Source: Arthrobacter ramosus (GTDB lineage Bacteria; Actinomycetota; Actinomycetes; Actinomycetales; Micrococcaceae). From it: DNA of 64,000 nt. Each line of letters begins with the position of its first letter. Within the stretch, counting starts at the first letter, position 1. Both the position numbers and the translations under genes were made by a program. Of the stretch, positions 26,109 through 34,694 are shown in pieces. The notes under the pieces were generated by a model. It had not been told where the DNA came from, did no database searches, and saw only the letters and a list, made by a program, of their open reading frames with translations. The stretch is from the NCBI RefSeq assembly GCF_039535095.1, contig NZ_BAAAWN010000001.1, positions 4,526,001 through 4,590,000 on the forward strand, given 5' to 3'.

Positions 26109-27484
26109 GCGCGGGCACCCATGGGGAGGCCGTGGCGAACGGCGTCGGCGTTGTCAACGTCTTCCAGCGCCACCCCGCGGGTCTCCCTGAGCGTCAGGAC
26201 GACGACGGCGGTGATGGCGCAAGCGATCACCAGGTAGATGGCGGTGGGCATCCAGGATCCGGTGTCCTTGAGCCACTGGGTCGCCAGCAGCGGGGCCAGC
26301 GAACCGGCGAAGATCGAGGTGACCTGCGAGCCAAGGGAGACGCCCGAGTAGCGCATGCGGGTGGGGAAGAGCTCGGTCATGATGGCCGGCTGCCCTGCGT
26401 ACATGAAGGCGTGCAGGCAGAGGCCTATGGTGACGGCGGCAACGATCACCACGGGGTTCTTGGTGTCGAACATGGGGAAGGCGAAGAACGGCCAGGTGGC
26501 ACCGCTTATGGCGCCGATCAGGTAAACCGGTTTGCGCCCCCAGGTGTCTGCCAGCCGGCCGATCTGCGGTATGACGATGAAGTGGACAACGTGCGCGATC
26601 AGCAGGGCGAGCAGCAATGAGGAGGTGTCGTACTTGTCCACGCTCTTGAGGTAGACAATGGAGAAGCTGACCACGAGGTAGTACATGATGTTCTCGGCCA
26701 ACCTCAGTCCCATGGCCTGGAGGATGCCCTTGGGGTACTTGCGGACGACCTCGCCGACGCCGTAGCTGATGGCTTGTTCCTTCTCCACCTGGGCCTTCGC
26801 CTTGAGGAAGATCGGGGCCTCGGTCACGTGGGTGCGGATGTAGTAGCCCACGAAGACGATCACTGCGGAGAGCCAGAAGGCCACACGCCATCCCCAGCCG
26901 AGGAATGCTGCGCTGCTGAGGGTGGTGGACATGATAAACAGGACGAGCGTGGCGAGGAGGTTGCCGACGGGAACCGCCGCCTGCGGCCAGCTTGACCAGA
27001 ATCCGCGGGACTCCTTGGGGCTGTGTTCCGCCACCAGCAGCACCGCGCCACCCCATTCGCCACCCAGTGCGAAGCCCTGGATGAAGCGGAGCGCCACGAG
27101 CATGGCTGGCGCCCAGTAACCGAGGTCGGCGAAGCCGGGGAGGCAGCCCATGAGGAAGGTGGACACGCCGACAATCACGATGGTGAGCTGCAGCGTGGGT
27201 TTACGGCCGAGCCTGTCACCGATCTGGCCGAAGACGATGCCGCCCAGGGGCCGGGCCACGAAGCCTACCGCGTAGGTCAGGAATGCCTGGATGATGCCGT
27301 CAAGGTCGTTGCCGGTGGGCGGGAAGAAGTACTTGCCGAAAACCAGCGTTGCGGCGGTGGCGTAGAGGAAGAATTCGTACCATTCCACCACGGTGCCCAC
27401 CATCGAGGCTGCGACGATTTTCTTGAGTCCCGTGCCTTTACCGGTCGCGGCGGCCCCTGCTGCGGAGCGTTGTCCTACGCTCAT
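26105..27484 (-). CDS. MHS-family (MFS) metabolite:proton symporter
   Basis: 459 aa with twelve membrane helices. The metabolite:H+ symporter subgroup signature is clear: SMVGTVVEWYEFFLYATA in helix 1 and GDRLGRKPTL after helix 2, with the second half-repeat at TWGRKPVYL. ATG 27484 is chosen over the ATG at 27490 because AAGGAG lies six bases before the former and directly abuts the latter. Relatives carry 2-oxoglutarate, shikimate, proline/betaine or citrate. Coupling with 3-hydroxybutyrate dehydrogenase suggests a short hydroxy acid or ketone body as cargo. Confidence 0.9.
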   Translation of the reverse strand: MSVGQRSAAGAAATGKGTGLKKIVAASMVGTVVEWYEFFLYATAATLVFGKYFFPPTGNDLDGIIQAFLTYAVGFVARPLGGIVFGQIGDRLGRKPTLQLTIVIVGVSTFLMGCLPGFADLGYWAPAMLVALRFIQGFALGGEWGGAVLLVAEHSPKESRGFWSSWPQAAVPVGNLLATLVLFIMSTTLSSAAFLGWGWRVAFWLSAVIVFVGYYIRTHVTEAPIFLKAKAQVEKEQAISYGVGEVVRKYPKGILQAMGLRLAENIMYYLVVSFSIVYLKSVDKYDTSSLLLALLIAHVVHFIVIPQIGRLADTWGRKPVYLIGAISGATWPFFAFPMFDTKNPVVIVAAVTIGLCLHAFMYAGQPAIMTELFPTRMRYSGVSLGSQVTSIFAGSLAPLLATQWLKDTGSWMPTAIYLVIACAITAVVVLTLRETRGVALEDVDNADAVRHGLPMGARA

Positions 27485-27613
27485 GTCCATCTCCTTAGTG
27501 TCCACACTGACACGTGCTGTGATCCACAACACGAAATGCTCCAATGAGTATTGCTGCACATTACTTCTGCTTCAATAACCAAAAAGGCACCAAGTGTGTG
27601 CAGAATTGCAGAT

Positions 27614-28510
27614 ATGAATCCGAATCCCGATGACCTCCTGGTCCTCCTCGCGGTATCGCGCTCAGGTAAGTTCACGACGGCGGCCCAAGCCTTGGGGCTG
27701 AACCACACCACCGTTTCCCGCAGGATCGCCGCACTCGAGAAGGCGCTCGGCGGCCGGGTCCTCGCGCGGGCGGCAGGCGGCTGGGAAGTCACGGAGCTGG
27801 GAGCCGAGGCCGTGGCAGTGGCGGAACGGATCGAAGCGGCGGTGGGCGCGCTGGGACCGGAAGACCGCGCGCCGGACCCGATTGCCGGCGTCGTGCGCAT
27901 GACCGCAACTGACGGTTTCAGCGCGTACATCGCGGCACCGGCCGTGGCGCGCTTGCGGCGATCGCATCCCGGCCTCACCGTGGAGATCATCACCGTGACC
28001 CGCCGGGCGCTCCAGCAGCGTTCCGGCCTGGACGTCGAGGTGGTGGTGGGCGAACCCCAGGTGCACCGGGCCGAGGCTGTGCTGCTGGGCGAGTACATGC
28101 TGGGAATGTATGCCTCGCGCGAGTACCTGGCTTTTCACGGCGTACCCGGCACCGTGGAAGAGCTGACAAGGCATCAGTTGGTCTATTTCGTGGACTCCAT
28201 GCTGCAAGTGGACGACCTCGATGCCCCTCGCCGGCTGGTCCCTTCCATGCGAGACGGCTTGAGTTCCACCAACGTCTTCGTCCATGTAGAAGCGACGCGC
28301 GCCGGCGCCGGCATCGGCTTCCTGCCGTGCTTCATGGCGGACCGGCACCCGGACCTGGTGCGGCTGCTGCCGTCGGATTTCGCGGAGCTGCTCCCCTACT
28401 GGATGGTCCTGCGGCCAGACTCGATGCGCCGCCCCGCTGTTGCCGCCGTCGTGCACGCCTTGCAGGAGGAGACTGCCGCCCACCGCGAGCTACTGCTGGC
28501 GCGCCGCTGA
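27614..28510 (+). CDS. LysR-family transcriptional regulator
   Basis: 298 aa from the ATG at 27614; the frame opens at 27551, but the added residues are not family-like. The N-terminal HTH is LLAVSRSGKFTTAAQALGLN through TTVSRRIAALEKALGGRVL, followed by a substrate-binding-like effector domain. It is divergent from the MHS transporter and 3-hydroxybutyrate dehydrogenase pair, the usual layout for LysR control of a catabolic unit with the inducer being the substrate. Its 3' end is only three bases from the end of the convergent methyltransferase-like gene. Confidence 0.9.
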   Translation: MNPNPDDLLVLLAVSRSGKFTTAAQALGLNHTTVSRRIAALEKALGGRVLARAAGGWEVTELGAEAVAVAERIEAAVGALGPEDRAPDPIAGVVRMTATDGFSAYIAAPAVARLRRSHPGLTVEIITVTRRALQQRSGLDVEVVVGEPQVHRAEAVLLGEYMLGMYASREYLAFHGVPGTVEELTRHQLVYFVDSMLQVDDLDAPRRLVPSMRDGLSSTNVFVHVEATRAGAGIGFLPCFMADRHPDLVRLLPSDFAELLPYWMVLRPDSMRRPAVAAVVHALQEETAAHRELLLARR

Positions 28511-28513
28511 GCG

Positions 28514-29434
28514 TCAGGCGGCTGGCCGGGGGTCGTGCCGGATCTGGGCGCCGACGGCGAATGCCCGGACCTTGGCGTCGTTCCAGATATGCGCGGGCAC
28601 TGCCCCGCCGAGGAGCTTCCGGGCCAGTTGGGGATCGTCGCCGAACGGCTCGTGGCTGCCGGCCATGATCATGTTTCCGTATCGCCGACCCTTGAGCATC
28701 GCGGGGTCGGCAATGATCATGGTGTGCGCGAAGGTGTCTGCGATGGTGGCGGCGTCTTCGCGGGCGTTCTTGAGGTCCGGAGCATCTCCGGAATTCACGA
28801 CGTAGAGCCCGCCCGGAGCCAGCACCCTTTGCGCGTGATCGTTGAATTCGCGGGTTGTGAGCGCCCTCGGAGTGAAAGCGCCGGCAAAGACGTCCCGGAT
28901 GATGAGGTCGCGGGTGTCCGGAGTGAGGCCTTCCGTGACTTCCCTGGCTTCTCCCACACGGATTCGAAGCAACGGGGCCTTCGGGAGATCGAACCAGCCG
29001 CGCACGTATTCGGCCAGCTTGCCGTCGAGCTCCACCACCACTTGGCGTGCATCCGGGTAGGCGGAGTGGAAGTACCGGGCGAGGGAACATGCTCCGCCGC
29101 CGAGGTGCAAGGCACGAAGCTTCGGCTTGGACTCGGGCGGCCACTTGGATTCCACCAGGGCCGCAATCCAGCGCATGTACTCGAAGTCCAGGAACAACGG
29201 CTCTGCCACATCGATGTGCGAGCTCATGACGCCGTTGATCTTCAGGAGCCAGCCGTTGGAGTTGTCCGGGTCGGCAACGAGTTCGCAGTCGCCGGTATCG
29301 ATGTAGTAGACGCCCTCCACGGGGCCGTTCGGCTTCGTGCCCGCGGGCACCTCAATAACCCCGGCAGCTTGCCCGGCGCCCCTGCCCTTGCCACGCTTCG
29401 CCACTACAGCCGCCCTCTTCCGGTCATGCTTCAA
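28514..29434 (-). CDS. Spermidine-synthase-like class I methyltransferase fold protein
   Basis: 306 aa. A basic N-terminal tail (KHDRKRAAVVAKRGKGRG) precedes a spermidine-synthase-like Rossmann domain: HLGGGACSLARYFHSAYP near residue 112 is the glycine-rich cofactor loop and VVELDG follows at the acidic end of strand 2. The usual active-site Asp region of aminopropyltransferases is replaced by IRDVFAGAFTP, as in many actinobacterial homologues that are not proven polyamine enzymes. No polyamine gene is nearby. The likely role is transfer from an S-adenosyl type donor; the substrate is unknown. Confidence 0.8.
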   Translation of the reverse strand: MKHDRKRAAVVAKRGKGRGAGQAAGVIEVPAGTKPNGPVEGVYYIDTGDCELVADPDNSNGWLLKINGVMSSHIDVAEPLFLDFEYMRWIAALVESKWPPESKPKLRALHLGGGACSLARYFHSAYPDARQVVVELDGKLAEYVRGWFDLPKAPLLRIRVGEAREVTEGLTPDTRDLIIRDVFAGAFTPRALTTREFNDHAQRVLAPGGLYVVNSGDAPDLKNAREDAATIADTFAHTMIIADPAMLKGRRYGNMIMAGSHEPFGDDPQLARKLLGGAVPAHIWNDAKVRAFAVGAQIRHDPRPAA

Positions 29435-29460
29435 CCCTAGTTGACGCCACTGCCTTGCGG

Positions 29461-29964
29461 TCAGCCCCCGACGGCGGCACGCACCATCCGGATCTCCGGC
29501 AGTTCGTACCAGTCCGGCGGCAATAGCTGGCGTGTACCGTCAGCCCGGAATCCATTCTTGCGATAGAAAGCCTGGGCCCGCGGATTGTCTTCAAGCACCC
29601 ACAGGTAGGCGGCAGCGTTGCCGATAACGGCGTCGACCAATGCTTGCCCCACGCCCAAACCGTGCACGCGCCGCAAGGTGTAGATCATCTGCAATTCCAG
29701 CTCGCATGGCCGGTCCTCATCGCGGGCCTGACCGGCAGAAGCGATGCCCACCAAGGAACCGTCAGCATCATGGGCGAGGATCGGCCTGTACGAGCCCGCC
29801 AACCCTTCCCGCTGCCTCTCGATCCGCGTGTTGATGGTGGCCTCGCGGGAGGCGAAGAACTCCTCGGGCAAGAGGTGCCCGTAGCTTTCCCGCCAGGCAG
29901 CCAAGTGCATGCGTGTCAGGGGCTCGACGTCGTCCACCGTTGCCGGGCGGAGGGTAAATTCCAT
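29461..29964 (-). CDS. GNAT-family N-acetyltransferase
   Basis: 167 aa from the ATG at 29964 (a GTG at 29970 is an alternative). The GNAT core is visible as LELQMIYTLRRVHGLGVGQALVDAVIG, where R/Q-x-x-G-x-G/A binds acetyl-CoA, followed by LWVLEDNPRAQAFYRKNGFR, the conserved motif B with the catalytic Tyr. The opening TLRPATVDDVEPLTRMHLAAWRESY is typical of acetyltransferases acting on small molecules or peptide amines. The substrate is not indicated by the neighbours. Confidence 0.88.
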   Translation of the reverse strand: MEFTLRPATVDDVEPLTRMHLAAWRESYGHLLPEEFFASREATINTRIERQREGLAGSYRPILAHDADGSLVGIASAGQARDEDRPCELELQMIYTLRRVHGLGVGQALVDAVIGNAAAYLWVLEDNPRAQAFYRKNGFRADGTRQLLPPDWYELPEIRMVRAAVGG

Positions 29965-29979
29965 GCGCACAGCCTAGCG

Positions 29980-30663
29980 TCACACCACCCGGGCTATCGC
30001 GAAGCCGTCCCATCCTTTGGATCCAACTGTCTGGATTGCCGTCGCGTCGAGGCGCGGATCCTTGCCCATCATCTCCAGTGCCCCCACGATGCCCGGAGCG
30101 TTTGCCTCGTCCATGGAAGGATCCAGGATGGCGCCCTCCCAGATGACGTTGTCCATCACGATCACCGTGCCCGGCCTCCCGAGCCGGATGGCCCAGTCCA
30201 GGTAGTTTGAATCGTTCTCCTTGTCGGCATCAATGAAGACGAAGTCGAACGGGCCGTCCCGCATGGGCTCGTCGGCCAGCGCCGCAAGTGTCTCCAATGC
30301 CGGGCCGATCCGGATGTCTACTTTGTGGCCGATCCCGGCCATGTCCACGTTCGCCCGGGCGATTTCAGCGTGTTTCGGGAGGTATTCGCACGTGACCAGC
30401 CGGCCGTCGTCGGGCAGTCCCTGGGCCATCCAGATCGCGCTGAAGCCGGCCAAGGTACCGATTTCCAGCACGTGCCGCGCACCGGACAGCTGCACGAGCA
30501 TCTTGAGCAGCTTGCCGGCGTTGGGTGCAACTTCGATAGGCGGCATCCCGGCGTCGAGGGCGGACTGCACCGCGTGTTTGAGCGCGGCGTTCGGGCGGAC
30601 GACGGCGCTGGACAAGTATTCCTCGACGGCCACCCAGTCAGGCTGGGCCTTGTGTTCAAACAT
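29980..30663 (-). CDS. O-methyltransferase, caffeoyl-CoA/catechol type
   Basis: 227 aa from the ATG at 30663. The SAM-binding motif HVLEIGTLAGFSAIWMA lies near residue 67, and FVFIDADKENDSNYLDWA near 148 holds the acidic metal-binding residues of cation-dependent O-methyltransferases; MDNVIWEGAI is the following conserved strand. Such enzymes methylate catechol-like hydroxyls. The stop is 15 bases from the GNAT gene start, so the two may form one unit. The palindrome at 30745-30763 lies 82 bases upstream of the start and may belong to its promoter. Confidence 0.88.
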   Translation of the reverse strand: MFEHKAQPDWVAVEEYLSSAVVRPNAALKHAVQSALDAGMPPIEVAPNAGKLLKMLVQLSGARHVLEIGTLAGFSAIWMAQGLPDDGRLVTCEYLPKHAEIARANVDMAGIGHKVDIRIGPALETLAALADEPMRDGPFDFVFIDADKENDSNYLDWAIRLGRPGTVIVMDNVIWEGAILDPSMDEANAPGIVGALEMMGKDPRLDATAIQTVGSKGWDGFAIARVV

Positions 30664-30744
30664 GGCCCCAGTCTGGCACCGGGCACGGGGCGGAGGGAAG
30701 GACCGGCTCACAGGGAGAGCTACTCGCTGGTTCCGCGCCGGGGC

Positions 30745-30763
30745 TATAACAACATTTGTTATA
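30745..30763. promoter_or_regulatory. Perfect palindrome TATAACAA-n3-TTGTTATA
   Basis: Eight-base arms around CAT, AT-rich in a GC-rich background. It lies in the divergent gap between the O-methyltransferase gene and the Abi_2 gene. It could be an operator, or a -10-like TATAAC element read in either direction. Confidence 0.5.
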
Positions 30764-30775
30764 CGGAGGTACATC

Positions 30776-30802
30776 TTGTTGGCTCGGTGACCGTGCTACA
30801 CT
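30776..30802 (+). promoter_or_regulatory. Candidate promoter of the Abi_2 leader
   Basis: TTGTTG at 30776-30781 and TACACT at 30797-30802 with a 15-base spacer, slightly short. A transcript would begin near 30809, just before the hairpin. Inferred from consensus only. Confidence 0.4.
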
Positions 30803-30808
30803 TGCCGC

Positions 30809-30857
30809 ACTACATCCCCCACGCCTCTCCACGATGCGCACTTGGGGGATTTTCTTT
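30809..30857 (+). ncRNA. Terminator-like hairpin RNA upstream of Abi_2, candidate regulatory or antitoxin RNA
   Basis: ATCCCCCA (30814-30821) pairs perfectly with TGGGGGAT (30843-30850), followed by TTTCTTT, as in a rho-independent terminator. The 21-base loop can add a CGC/GCG inner pair. The hairpin lies between a candidate promoter and the Abi_2 ribosome site, so most transcripts could end as a short RNA. A conserved RNA (the abiF motif) has been described upstream of AbiF-like genes; whether this one is homologous is not shown by inspection. Confidence 0.35.
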
Positions 30858-30880
30858 GCCACGGGCCAAGAGGAGTGCCG

Positions 30881-31867
30881 ATGTCCCGACCACCGCGTCC
30901 ACGCGGCCGGTTCAGCTACAACAAGCCGCCGATGACGCTCGACGAGCTCGTCGGCCGACTCTCCGAGCGGGGGCTGCGGATCCCCGATGCCAGCAGGGCC
31001 GCCAGGTACCTGCGGCATATCGGCTACTACCGGCTCTCGCCATACACGATTCCCTTCCAGCAGGGGCGGCCCGATCACCTCTTCCGCGAAGAGACTGCGT
31101 TCGACGACGTGCTCGACCTCTACGTCTTCGACCGCGCGCTCCGGCTGCTGGTCATGGATGCGCTGGAGCGCGTCGAGGTCGCCGTGCGGGCGGCGCTCAC
31201 TGACCACATGTCGACAGCGTACGGGGATCCGCACTGGTACGTGGACCCAGCGCGGTTCCAGCACCGCGACAGGCACCCGGGGCTGCTGCGGATCGTCAGA
31301 GACACGTGCGCGGAGCGGCTGCGCGGATCGCCGGATGCGGGCGAGGACTCGCTTGTCCATCGCTCGGCTCTCGAGCACTACCTGACAACCTACGGCTCGC
31401 CCGACCTGCCGCCCTCCTGGCTCATGGTGGAGGCGCTGACCATCGGCCAACTGACCAGTGTGTACCGCAACCTGGGTCTGCGCTCTGATCGGACCGCAGT
31501 CGCGAGGAGCATGGGCCTAACTGCACCGGTGCTGGAGTCTTGGCTGCAGAGCTATGTCCGCCTCCGGAACATCTGCGCGCACCACGGGCGGCTGTGGAAC
31601 GTCGGCCTCGGTGTCTACCCCGCGATCCCGACCTCGCCCGCAGTCTCGTGGCTGAGGGGTGAGGACGCCCTGCCGGAGCGGTCGAGGAAGCGCCTCTATC
31701 CCGTCCTCGTCTCGCTGCAGTCCGTGCTCGACGCGGTATCACCGCGCAGCAGCTGGGCGCGACGCCTCCACAGTCTCGTCAGCGCCCGCCCGCGGATGAA
31801 CCTCGCGGGGATGGGCGTGCCCGAAAACTGGGCGCAGGACGCCTTCTGGTCCCGGCACATTTCCTAA
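30881..31867 (+). CDS. Abi_2 (AbiD/AbiF-like) abortive-infection protein with a HEPN-type motif
   Basis: 328 aa from the ATG at 30881, set by AGAGGAG. Family hallmarks are IGYYRLSPYTIPF near residues 48-60, the mid-region DVLDLYVFDRALRLLVMDALERVE, and LRNICAHHGRLWN with Arg229 and His234 in the R-x4-H arrangement of HEPN ribonucleases. Abi_2 proteins in lactococci cause abortive infection, in which the infected cell stops growth before phage release. The gene is flanked by housekeeping genes with no other defence gene, so it is a lone island of defence. The start region carries a promoter and terminator-like hairpin. I infer RNA cleavage or tRNA targeting from the HEPN motif only. Confidence 0.9.
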   Translation: MSRPPRPRGRFSYNKPPMTLDELVGRLSERGLRIPDASRAARYLRHIGYYRLSPYTIPFQQGRPDHLFREETAFDDVLDLYVFDRALRLLVMDALERVEVAVRAALTDHMSTAYGDPHWYVDPARFQHRDRHPGLLRIVRDTCAERLRGSPDAGEDSLVHRSALEHYLTTYGSPDLPPSWLMVEALTIGQLTSVYRNLGLRSDRTAVARSMGLTAPVLESWLQSYVRLRNICAHHGRLWNVGLGVYPAIPTSPAVSWLRGEDALPERSRKRLYPVLVSLQSVLDAVSPRSSWARRLHSLVSARPRMNLAGMGVPENWAQDAFWSRHIS

Positions 31868-31987
31868 CGCGGAGACCGACGTGCAGAACGTCGTGGACCC
31901 GTGACGGACTGCACCTTGCTAGCGACGATGTCTACCGCGCATCTGTTTGGTTTGCGGTGGCGTCCAGATCTCCAAGCACGTCAGGGA

Positions 31988-32314
31988 CTATTCGCCCGCC
32001 TCATCGATCGCACGCTCCAGCCGCTCGACTTTACCTGTGAGTTCCCCTGTGTATCCCGGCCGGATATCCGCCTTGATCACCAAGGAAACGCGGTTCCCGT
32101 ACTTACCCACGGCCTCGGTGGCGCGCTTGACGACGTCGAACACCTCATCCCACTCGCCCTCGATGGTGGTGAACATCGAGTCCGTCTGGTTGGGGAGCCC
32201 GGAATCGCGGACGATCTTCACGGCCTCGGCAACGGCGTCGTGCACCGAGCCATCAACGGATACGGCGCCAGCAGCGGGCTGGCCGGACGGGGCAACTGAA
32301 AAGGCAAGCAACAT
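31988..32314 (-). CDS. Thiamine-binding family protein (MTH1187/YkoF-like)
   Basis: 108 aa, the normal size for the family. The ferredoxin-like sequence opens MLLAFSVAPSGQPA with the family pattern of a strand followed by a short Gly/Ser loop, then VRDSGLPNQTDSMFTTIEGEWDEVFDVVKRA, where the T-x-x-EGEWDEV stretch is characteristic. Members bind thiamine or a related ligand in the cytosol and are often orphan genes in actinobacteria. It is divergent from a TetR regulator with 70 bases between starts, so the regulator may control it. The physiological role is uncertain. Confidence 0.82.
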   Translation of the reverse strand: MLLAFSVAPSGQPAAGAVSVDGSVHDAVAEAVKIVRDSGLPNQTDSMFTTIEGEWDEVFDVVKRATEAVGKYGNRVSLVIKADIRPGYTGELTGKVERLERAIDEAGE

Positions 32315-32384
32315 GAATCCAGTCTTTCACGGGCAAGAATGTCACAAAAGTGATTGGAGCCCCTCCGTTGCTACTGTGAGCAGC

Positions 32385-33005
32385 ATGGACCGGCCCTTGG
32401 AACGCAAGCCACTTAGAGCTGATGCTGCGCGCAATGTAGACAAGATCATCACGGCAGCCCGCCAGTGCTTCCGTGAGCTGGGCCCGGAGGTTCCCCTGCA
32501 GACGATCGCCACCACCGCAGGTGTTGGCCCGGCTACCTTGTTCCGGAACTTCGCTGACAAGGAACAACTCGTTTTGGCCGCCCTGTCGCGGCAACTCAGG
32601 CTTCATGTGGACCCGGTCGTGGAAGATGCCCTCGCTGGGATGGATGCCGCCGTCGGGCTCATCAACGTGATCGACGCCGTGGTGCAGGTTGCCAGCGAAG
32701 ACGCGAACCTGTTGGGCGCCGTCGCCGGCCGCCGCGGACTCCTGGTGGGCATCACAGGCGGCTTGATCGATTCCATGGCTGAACTGCTCACCCGCGGCCA
32801 GGGCCAGGGTTCGCTGCGGCGGGACATCTCCATTGAGGACATGGTGCGCCTTGTTGCCATGCTGATCGGCGCCGTGGACACCATGGAGCCGGGGTCCCGC
32901 GCTTGGGAACGGCCGGTTGCCTTGCTTGAGGACGCCATCCGCACCGAACGACCGTCGCGCCCGCTGCCACAGCAGACCCCCATCCCCGGGATGACTTTCC
33001 AGTAA
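32385..33005 (+). CDS. TetR-family transcriptional regulator
   Basis: 206 aa from the ATG at 32385; earlier in-frame residues are antisense to the neighbouring gene. The HTH spans about residues 16-63 with TIATTAGVGPATLFRNFADKEQLV, the TetR recognition helix and following turn. The C-terminal ligand domain is variable. It is divergent from the thiamine-binding protein gene and convergent with azlD. The target is not known; self-control and control of the divergent gene are the simplest guesses. Confidence 0.9.
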   Translation: MDRPLERKPLRADAARNVDKIITAARQCFRELGPEVPLQTIATTAGVGPATLFRNFADKEQLVLAALSRQLRLHVDPVVEDALAGMDAAVGLINVIDAVVQVASEDANLLGAVAGRRGLLVGITGGLIDSMAELLTRGQGQGSLRRDISIEDMVRLVAMLIGAVDTMEPGSRAWERPVALLEDAIRTERPSRPLPQQTPIPGMTFQ

Positions 33006-33060
33006 CCAGCGCACGACGGCGTTGGTCGCCGCGGCGACGGTTGGAACCGCGCGTGGTGGT

Positions 33061-33372
33061 TCAGCGCCAGCCGAGCAGCCGCAGGCAGGCGGCAGCCGCC
33101 GATCCGACGATGACCACCACAAGGAACGGGGCTCGGAGCCACAGCGCGACGGCCCCCGATGCCAGCGCACCGAGCCGGGCGTCGAAGGCCAGGGACTGAC
33201 CGGATGCCACCGCGTTGACGACGGTCAAAGACGCCAGCAGGCCGATGGTCATCGTGCCGGCCACGCGCATCATCCGGGGACTCCGCAGCAGTTTCGCCGG
33301 CACGAAATATCCAGAAAGCTTGGTGAGGTACGCCAGTCCGCAGGCGATGAGGATCCAGAGCCAGAGGTTCAT
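33061..33372 (-). CDS. azlD: AzlD, small subunit of the branched-chain amino-acid exporter
   Basis: 103 aa with three or four membrane helices (LWLWILIACGLAYLTKLSGYF at the start). It has the family motif PAKLLRSPRMMRVAGTMTIGLLASL. AzlD pairs with AzlC to export branched-chain amino acids or analogues. The ATG overlaps the azlC stop in an ATGA junction, so the subunits are translationally coupled. Confidence 0.9.
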   Translation of the reverse strand: MNLWLWILIACGLAYLTKLSGYFVPAKLLRSPRMMRVAGTMTIGLLASLTVVNAVASGQSLAFDARLGALASGAVALWLRAPFLVVVIVGSAAAACLRLLGWR

Positions 33373-34121
33373 TCGGCGTTCCTTTCGCGGCTGGCACGGT
33401 CCGCGTTTGAATGACCGTGCGGGTAGGGATCGACATCGGGCTCCATGCCTTCGTCACTGCGTCCGTGGCTGAACCAGCCGATGGCCCCGGCCACGACGGC
33501 GGCCACGAGGATGGGCACGCCCGCTGGAACGAACGGGACCGCAATGATGGTTGCCAGAGCAGCTGCTGCGGCGATCGCCCAGGGTTCACGGCCCTTGAGC
33601 CGAGGCCAGAGCAGGCCCAGGAACGCTGCCACGGCGGCGCCGTCGAGCCCCCACTGCTTGGGATCGCCCAAGGCGTCGCCGGCCAGGGCGCCGACAGCCG
33701 TGAAAATGTTCCACAGCACGAAAATGCCGAGTCCGGCGGTCCAGAAGCCACGGCGCTGTTCGTAGGGATCACTTTGTCCCGAGGCAGTGGCCGTCGATTC
33801 GTCGATGGTGATGTGGGCTTGCGGGTACTTGAGCCAACCGCTGGGGCGCAATAGTGCATTCATCTGCATCCCGTAGATGCCATTGCGCAAGCCCAACAGC
33901 GCGGCCGCGGTCATGGCCGCAATGCCGGAACCGCCGCCGGCCACGACGCCGATGAAGGCGAACTGCGAGCCGCCGCTGAACATGAGCAGGCTGAACGCCA
34001 TGGTCTGCCAGAAACTGAACCCGGAGGCGGAGGCCAACGCCCCGAATGAGATGCCGTAGAGGCCCGTTGCGATGCTGATGGAGAGGCCCACCTTCACCGC
34101 CGGGGATTCGAGGAGTTTCAT
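33369..34121 (-). CDS. azlC: AzlC, large subunit of the branched-chain amino-acid exporter
   Basis: 250 aa from the ATG at 34121, chosen because it overlaps the DoxX-like stop in an ATGA junction; the frame extends to 34157. Membrane protein with the AzlC pattern GLYGISFGALASASGFSFWQ (about residues 19-38) and SGGSQFAFIGVVAGGG near 50. A charged, polar C-terminal tail (DEGMEPDVDPYPHGHSN) is longer than usual and His-containing. It works with AzlD in the membrane as an efflux pair. Confidence 0.9.
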   Translation of the reverse strand: MKLLESPAVKVGLSISIATGLYGISFGALASASGFSFWQTMAFSLLMFSGGSQFAFIGVVAGGGSGIAAMTAAALLGLRNGIYGMQMNALLRPSGWLKYPQAHITIDESTATASGQSDPYEQRRGFWTAGLGIFVLWNIFTAVGALAGDALGDPKQWGLDGAAVAAFLGLLWPRLKGREPWAIAAAAALATIIAVPFVPAGVPILVAAVVAGAIGWFSHGRSDEGMEPDVDPYPHGHSNADRASRERNAE

Positions 34122-34612
34122 ACGCCCCGTTTCGCTCCAGCCAAGCTCCATGCCCACAGGATCAAGGGGATCTGCAAAGGTAGGCGCACGGTATGAATCC
34201 GCCGCGCGGATGCAGTCCCGGCGGGAGAATATGCGCGGCGGAGCGCATCCACGTGTCCGGCCAGGAATGCCGTGAACATCAGCGCGGTGCCGCGGGCTGC
34301 GGCTTTGCGCGTGGCGGGAATGAGGAGCCCGACGGCGGCAGCCGCCTCAAGCAGTCCGCTCACCGCGATCCATTCCTCCCGGGACATGACCGCCAAAGCG
34401 CCGTTCCGCGGTGCGGCTGCCTTGGCCTTGTCTTGGCGGACGTCGAGTTCGGCGTCTCCGACCGCATAGTCCTCGCGGCAGAGATAGTCCGGGACGACCG
34501 GAGCGAAGAATTCCGGCTGCTGAAAGTGCTTCCTGGCGCTCACGAGTAACAGTGCACTCATGGCCGCCGCGGAGATTGTCTGGGTTGTCCGGGCGGACCA
34601 TGAAAAAGGCAT
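34118..34612 (-). CDS. DoxX-like small membrane protein
   Basis: 164 aa if started at the ATG at 34612; a TTG at 34693 and an inner ATG at 34561 are alternatives, and no start has a good ribosome site. Four membrane helices are expected, with REEWIAVSGLLEAAAAVGLLIPATRKAAARG near the centre, the DoxX pattern. The polar segment between helices 1 and 2 (about residues 40-74) is longer than usual. DoxX-like proteins are linked to thiol or redox membrane complexes, but roles differ. It overlaps azlC by four bases and is separated from the divergent FAH-family gene by a 21-bp palindrome. Confidence 0.65.
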   Translation of the reverse strand: MPFSWSARTTQTISAAAMSALLLVSARKHFQQPEFFAPVVPDYLCREDYAVGDAELDVRQDKAKAAAPRNGALAVMSREEWIAVSGLLEAAAAVGLLIPATRKAAARGTALMFTAFLAGHVDALRRAYSPAGTASARRIHTVRLPLQIPLILWAWSLAGAKRGV

Positions 34613-34694
34613 GTATTCATGCAACCACAGCCCTGCCCGGCGCGGTAACCGGAGTACTGCTGGGCAGAGCGTAGGCAACTCCTTGCCGTTCAAA

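Noticed and set aside
24175..26157. Apparent 660-residue fusion of an N-terminal extension to the GGDEF protein
   Set aside because: The first 280 residues are out of frame with, and on top of, the 3-hydroxybutyrate dehydrogenase gene and look like Arg/Gly noise. The GGDEF protein starts naturally at 25317.
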